From: Chloroflexota bacterium | GTDB lineage: Bacteria; Chloroflexota; Anaerolineae; Promineifilales; Promineifilaceae | Direction: 5' to 3' | Assembly (NCBI GenBank): GCA_024223125.1 | Contig: JAAEOP010000583.1 | Location: 1 to 8,178 of the forward strand | Length of the DNA: 8,178 bases | Shown: positions 6,781-8,178 of the stretch, in pieces | Numbering within the stretch: position 1 is the first letter of the stretch | Layout of the letters: each line of letters opens with the position of its first letter | Notes under the pieces: generated by a model | What the model saw: the letters and a program-made list of their open reading frames with translations, nothing else | What the model was told of the DNA's origin: nothing | The model's database searches: none | Translations under genes and position numbers: made by a program

Positions 6781-6809
6781 TTGACACAATGGGGTATCAT
6801 TTCATTATC
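6781..6809 (+). promoter_or_regulatory. Possible promoter reading toward the small membrane-protein gene
   Basis: A perfect TTGACA (6781-6786) is followed at 16-17 bp by CATTAT/ATTATC (6803-6809). The -10 match is modest. It points toward the gene at 6933 and lies just left of the possible attC site, so a transcript would read through that structure. Confidence 0.3.
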
Positions 6810-6819
6810 ATATCGTTCA

Positions 6820-6913
6820 ACTAACTATAGTAAGATGTTTGACGGACGCTTCGCGCCGAAGAACAATCGCTGATGGCAGCGGCAAAGCCCGCGCCATAGC
6901 TAAAACGTTAGTC
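6820..6913 (+). other. Possible integron attC recombination site
   Basis: ACTAAC (6820-6825) and GTTAGT (6907-6912) are exact inverted complements at the ends of a 93-bp segment, in the positions of the attC R'' and R' boxes. The right one has the typical form AACGTTAG. The arms are imperfectly palindromic: CGGACGCTTCGC on the left resembles the reverse complement of GCGGCAAAGCCCG on the right. A small open gene starts 20 bp later, as in integron cassettes. Against this, the R boxes deviate by one compensated base from RYYYAAC/GTTRRRY, and two local hairpins (6849-6861 and 6873-6897, the latter with nine pairs and one bulge) could be the real structure. No integrase gene is present. Confidence 0.35.
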
Positions 6914-6932
6914 GAAATTGGGGGGATAAATT

Positions 6933-7127
6933 ATGGGCTATATAGCATTATTATCGTTGTTGATATGCTTAGTTGCAACACTTATTGTCCTTTATCAGTT
7001 AGTGGAAAATAGACAATTGTGGTTGAACAAAAGAATGTTATACAGAATCATCATTTTTCTTCTTTTGTCACCTGTTTGTCTTTTTGTTAGTTGCTTGGGC
7101 ATAGCGGCAGTTGGGGGTAATGGGTAA
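6933..7127 (+). CDS. Small two-helix membrane protein, cassette-like, function unknown
   Basis: This 64-residue protein begins MGYIALLSLLICLVATLIVLY, a clear first transmembrane helix (about 3-22). A short charged loop, QLVENRQLWLNKR, follows, and then a second helix (about 38-60) with three cysteines in the protein overall. It ends AAVGGNG. A G-rich GGGGGA run (6920-6926) stands about six bases before the ATG and can serve as ribosome binding site. Codon use is visibly AT-richer than in the seven-gene block, which points to separate origin. Small hydrophobic proteins of unknown role are frequent cargo of integron cassettes and mobile islands. No homologue is recognised; a holin-like or toxin-like role is possible only by size. 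Confidence 0.5.
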   Translation: MGYIALLSLLICLVATLIVLYQLVENRQLWLNKRMLYRIIIFLLLSPVCLFVSCLGIAAVGGNG

Positions 7128-7189
7128 GAAGGCTTGCCAAATATTGATGATTTTTATTTACGTATTGGTTCTAAGTCCCTTAGGTGTAG

Positions 7190-7315
7190 TTAGCAGTGTT
7201 TACCTAAACTCACACCGATTACCGCATCTACCACCGCTTCACCAATTGCCCAAAAGCCACAAGCTGATTTGAGGTCAGTTCCCTGCCAGCGCCAATGCCA
7301 ACGGTTATTACTCAT
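7190..7315 (-). CDS. Possible 41-residue ORF overlapping the end of the upstream small ORF
   Basis: The frame reads MSNNRWHWRWQG at the start and ends VIGVSLGKHC. It starts at an ATG inside the last codons of the 50-residue ORF (an eight-base overlap), a layout that allows translational coupling, as the ribosome ends next to the new ATG. A tryptophan-rich N-terminus is followed by a short hydrophobic helix. There is no close Shine-Dalgarno site, and the protein is not recognised. Alternatively the two frames are the halves of one frameshifted gene. Confidence 0.25.
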   Translation of the reverse strand: MSNNRWHWRWQGTDLKSACGFWAIGEAVVDAVIGVSLGKHC

Positions 7316-7460
7316 CAAGCCAAAGCATCATTCCTTGAGCAGACAATTCATCAAGTATAAAACCTGTGTGCCGGAGGAAGGTGTAAGCTGTTATCGCAGA
7401 ATTGGCTTCACAAAGTGGCAAGGCATGAGATGCAGAATCTGATACAATGGCATCATTCAT
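7308..7460 (-). CDS. Possible 50-residue small protein, divergent from the XRE gene
   Basis: The frame begins MNDAIVSDSASHALPLCEAN and ends SAQGMMLWLDE before TAA. AGGA (7472-7469) lies eight bases before the ATG, an adequate ribosome binding site. The gene is read away from the XRE remnant, and a perfect 16-bp palindrome lies in the space between them, which fits a divergent regulator-target pair. The sequence matches no family known to me; the balanced amino acid make-up and the start site are the only support. Confidence 0.35.
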   Translation of the reverse strand: MNDAIVSDSASHALPLCEANSAITAYTFLRHTGFILDELSAQGMMLWLDE

Positions 7461-7531
7461 GAAAGACTTCCTTTTAGGGAACTCATATAGATTGAGGTTT
7501 GTTTTACTTTTGTTTATTGGAATGAATACCC

Positions 7532-7547
7532 GTACGCATATGCGTAC
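7532..7547. promoter_or_regulatory. Perfect 16-bp palindrome, probable operator
   Basis: GTACGCATATGCGTAC is its own reverse complement over all 16 bases, which is unlikely by chance (about one in 65,000 per position). It lies in the 155-bp gap between the leftward small ORF and the rightward XRE gene, about 70 bp from each start. Phage-repressor-like XRE proteins bind such symmetric sites, so it is probably the autoregulatory operator of the neighbouring gene. Confidence 0.6.
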
Positions 7548-7571
7548 ATTCTAGCATGCGGTATCCATCCA

Positions 7572-7600
7572 TTGTGTCAAGAATAATTCTAGAAAATAAT
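7572..7600 (+). promoter_or_regulatory. Possible promoter of the XRE gene
   Basis: TTGTGT (7572-7577) and AATAAT (7595-7600) are 17 bp apart in an AT-rich stretch. The -10 box differs from TATAAT at one base; the -35 box is poor. The palindrome lies 25 bp upstream of the -35 position. An AT-rich inverted repeat, AATAATT / AATTATT (starting at 7582), overlaps the -10 region. Confidence 0.3.
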
Positions 7601-7615
7601 TATTGAGAACAGAGC

Positions 7616-7846
7616 ATGGAAAAGTTTGGCGAAAAACTGCGTACTTTACGCAAGCAACAAAGCATGACTTTGAGGTAATTAGCTGATGCCCTTGAATTTA
7701 GCTCTCATGGCTATTTAGGTGATTTAGAAAGTGGGAGAAGACAACCCTCTTTAGAACTTGCTCTTAAAATTGCAGATTTTTTTGATGTTCAACTTGAGCA
7801 ACTTGCCAGAGATGAACTAGAATTGGATGAAGGTGGCACTGGCTGA
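7616..7846 (+). pseudogene. XRE-family HTH regulator interrupted by an in-frame TAA
   Basis: From the ATG at 7616 the frame reads MEKFGEKLRTLRKQQSMTLR, then TAA (7676-7678), then LADALEFSSHGYLGDLESG, RRQPSLELALKIADFFDV and QLEQLARDELELDEGGTG to TGA. Joined, this is a 76-codon XRE/Cro/CI helix-turn-helix domain: TLR-x-LADAL is the first HTH helix and SHGYLGDLESGRRQPS the recognition helix and loop. Family members usually have Gln where the TAA is (TLRQLAEAL), so a single C-to-T change of CAA explains it. The reading frame is otherwise intact and well conserved, so the mutation is recent or, less likely, a sequencing error. No good internal restart site is visible. It was probably the regulator of the small ORF pair through the palindrome at 7532. 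Confidence 0.75.
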
Positions 7847-8156
7847 AAAAGGTCATCTATGTTCAGGTCAGCACAAAACCGCCCAACTGTATGTGCCAAG
7901 GTTACGGCCGTTTCCCATCCCCCGCCCCATCTCATCAAAAAACTCAACCGGGGGGAACTATGCACATGGCAGCCCCTATTACAAACTCTTGCAAACTGAA
8001 GTGGCTGCGCTGGCTCAAGCGTTGCACGGTGCCGCAGGGGTAAAAGAGCAAGCGGCCAAGCATCAATTGCGAAAAATCGACAGGGCGATCAATAGTCTCA
8101 AAAGCAAGCTGGCTGCTTTGAAAAAGGAGAAGGTTGCCTTGCAAAAGCGGGCGTGA
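7827..8156 (+). CDS. Chimeric ORF: MalT-like debris joined to a lysine-rich coiled coil
   Basis: The open frame has 109 codons but probably is not a native gene as a whole. Its first part is the frameshifted MalT fragment (LYVPRLRPFPIPRP). The last 58 residues, from about YYKLLQTEVAALAQAL through KIDRAINSLKSKLAALKKEK to the end, form a highly charged amphipathic helix with heptad-like Leu/Ala spacing, so a basic coiled coil. This second part reads like the C-terminus of some larger protein and ends at TGA (8154-8156). I do not recognise it. The ATG at 7827 overlaps the end of the XRE remnant and lacks a convincing ribosome binding site. Confidence 0.3.
   Translation: MKVALAEKGHLCSGQHKTAQLYVPRLRPFPIPRPISSKNSTGGNYAHGSPYYKLLQTEVAALAQALHGAAGVKEQAAKHQLRKIDRAINSLKSKLAALKKEKVALQKRA
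7885..7954 (+). pseudogene. Second, frameshifted MalT N-terminal fragment
   Basis: This stretch aligns with 6522-6592 with 64 identities in 71 columns, six substitutions and one missing C (counted by eye). It encodes LYVPRLRPFPIPRP, after which the lost C shifts the frame; restoring it gives HLIKKLNRG as in the first copy. Similarity ends abruptly after the G-run at 7951-7955. Either two regulator genes decayed here, or a fragment was copied. Confidence 0.75.
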
Positions 8157-8178
8157 TGAGAAACGGCCGTCATTGTGG

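Noticed and set aside
6283..6789. A 168-codon minus-strand ORF over the MalT remnant and copy B
   Set aside because: It runs antisense to a recognisable MalT fragment, crosses the repeats and promoter module, and its composition (many Cys, Gly, Pro and Trp without pattern) looks like no protein family.
7616..7846. Stop-codon reassignment to explain the TAA in the XRE gene
   Set aside because: Neighbouring genes use TAA as their normal end (3570, 1838, 1063), so it acts as a stop here.

Overview
The window looks like a chromosomal segment of an uncultured Chloroflexota (Anaerolineae-like) bacterium. This is inferred from two broken MalT/LuxR-type STAND regulator fragments, a family those genomes carry in many copies, a LiaS/NarX-type sensor kinase, and the general style of the proteins. 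No rRNA or tRNA gene is present to confirm it.

The left three quarters (positions 1 to about 6390) is a seven-gene block, all read from the minus strand, right to left: a GT-B macrolide-type glycosyltransferase (6137-4791), a winged-helix SAM methyltransferase of the Rv2258c type (4625-3570), a four-helix membrane protein (3526-3095), a NIPSNAP/ABM-like dimeric alpha-beta barrel protein (2974-2684), a second SAM methyltransferase (2620-1838), a CPBP intramembrane protease (1767-1063) and a histidine kinase (999 to beyond the left edge). All except the kinase have a GGAG-type Shine-Dalgarno sequence. The set resembles small-molecule tailoring or detoxification enzymes followed by a membrane-stress or immunity pair, but no scaffold-building enzyme is seen.

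The glycosyltransferase and the first methyltransferase are each preceded by a copy of the same 92-bp sequence (86% identical, no gaps). It contains a promoter-like -35/-10 pair and a nested inverted repeat, CATCCAACT...AGTTGGATG, that overlaps the -35 box. This is the best candidate in the window for an undescribed regulatory element and suggests that the two genes are controlled together.

The right quarter (about 6390-8178) is accessory and decayed. It holds two fragments of MalT-type regulators (6497-6688 and 7885-7954), a possible integron attC site (6820-6913) followed at once by an AT-rich small membrane-protein gene (6933-7127), two overlapping small minus-strand ORFs (7460-7308 and 7315-7190), a perfect 16-bp palindrome (7532-7547), an XRE-family gene interrupted by an in-frame TAA (7616-7846), and a lysine-rich coiled-coil reading frame (to 8156). 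The palindrome ACGGCCGT occurs eight times in the window, six of them here, and four lie in an identical 13-mer, ACGGCCGTTTCCC.
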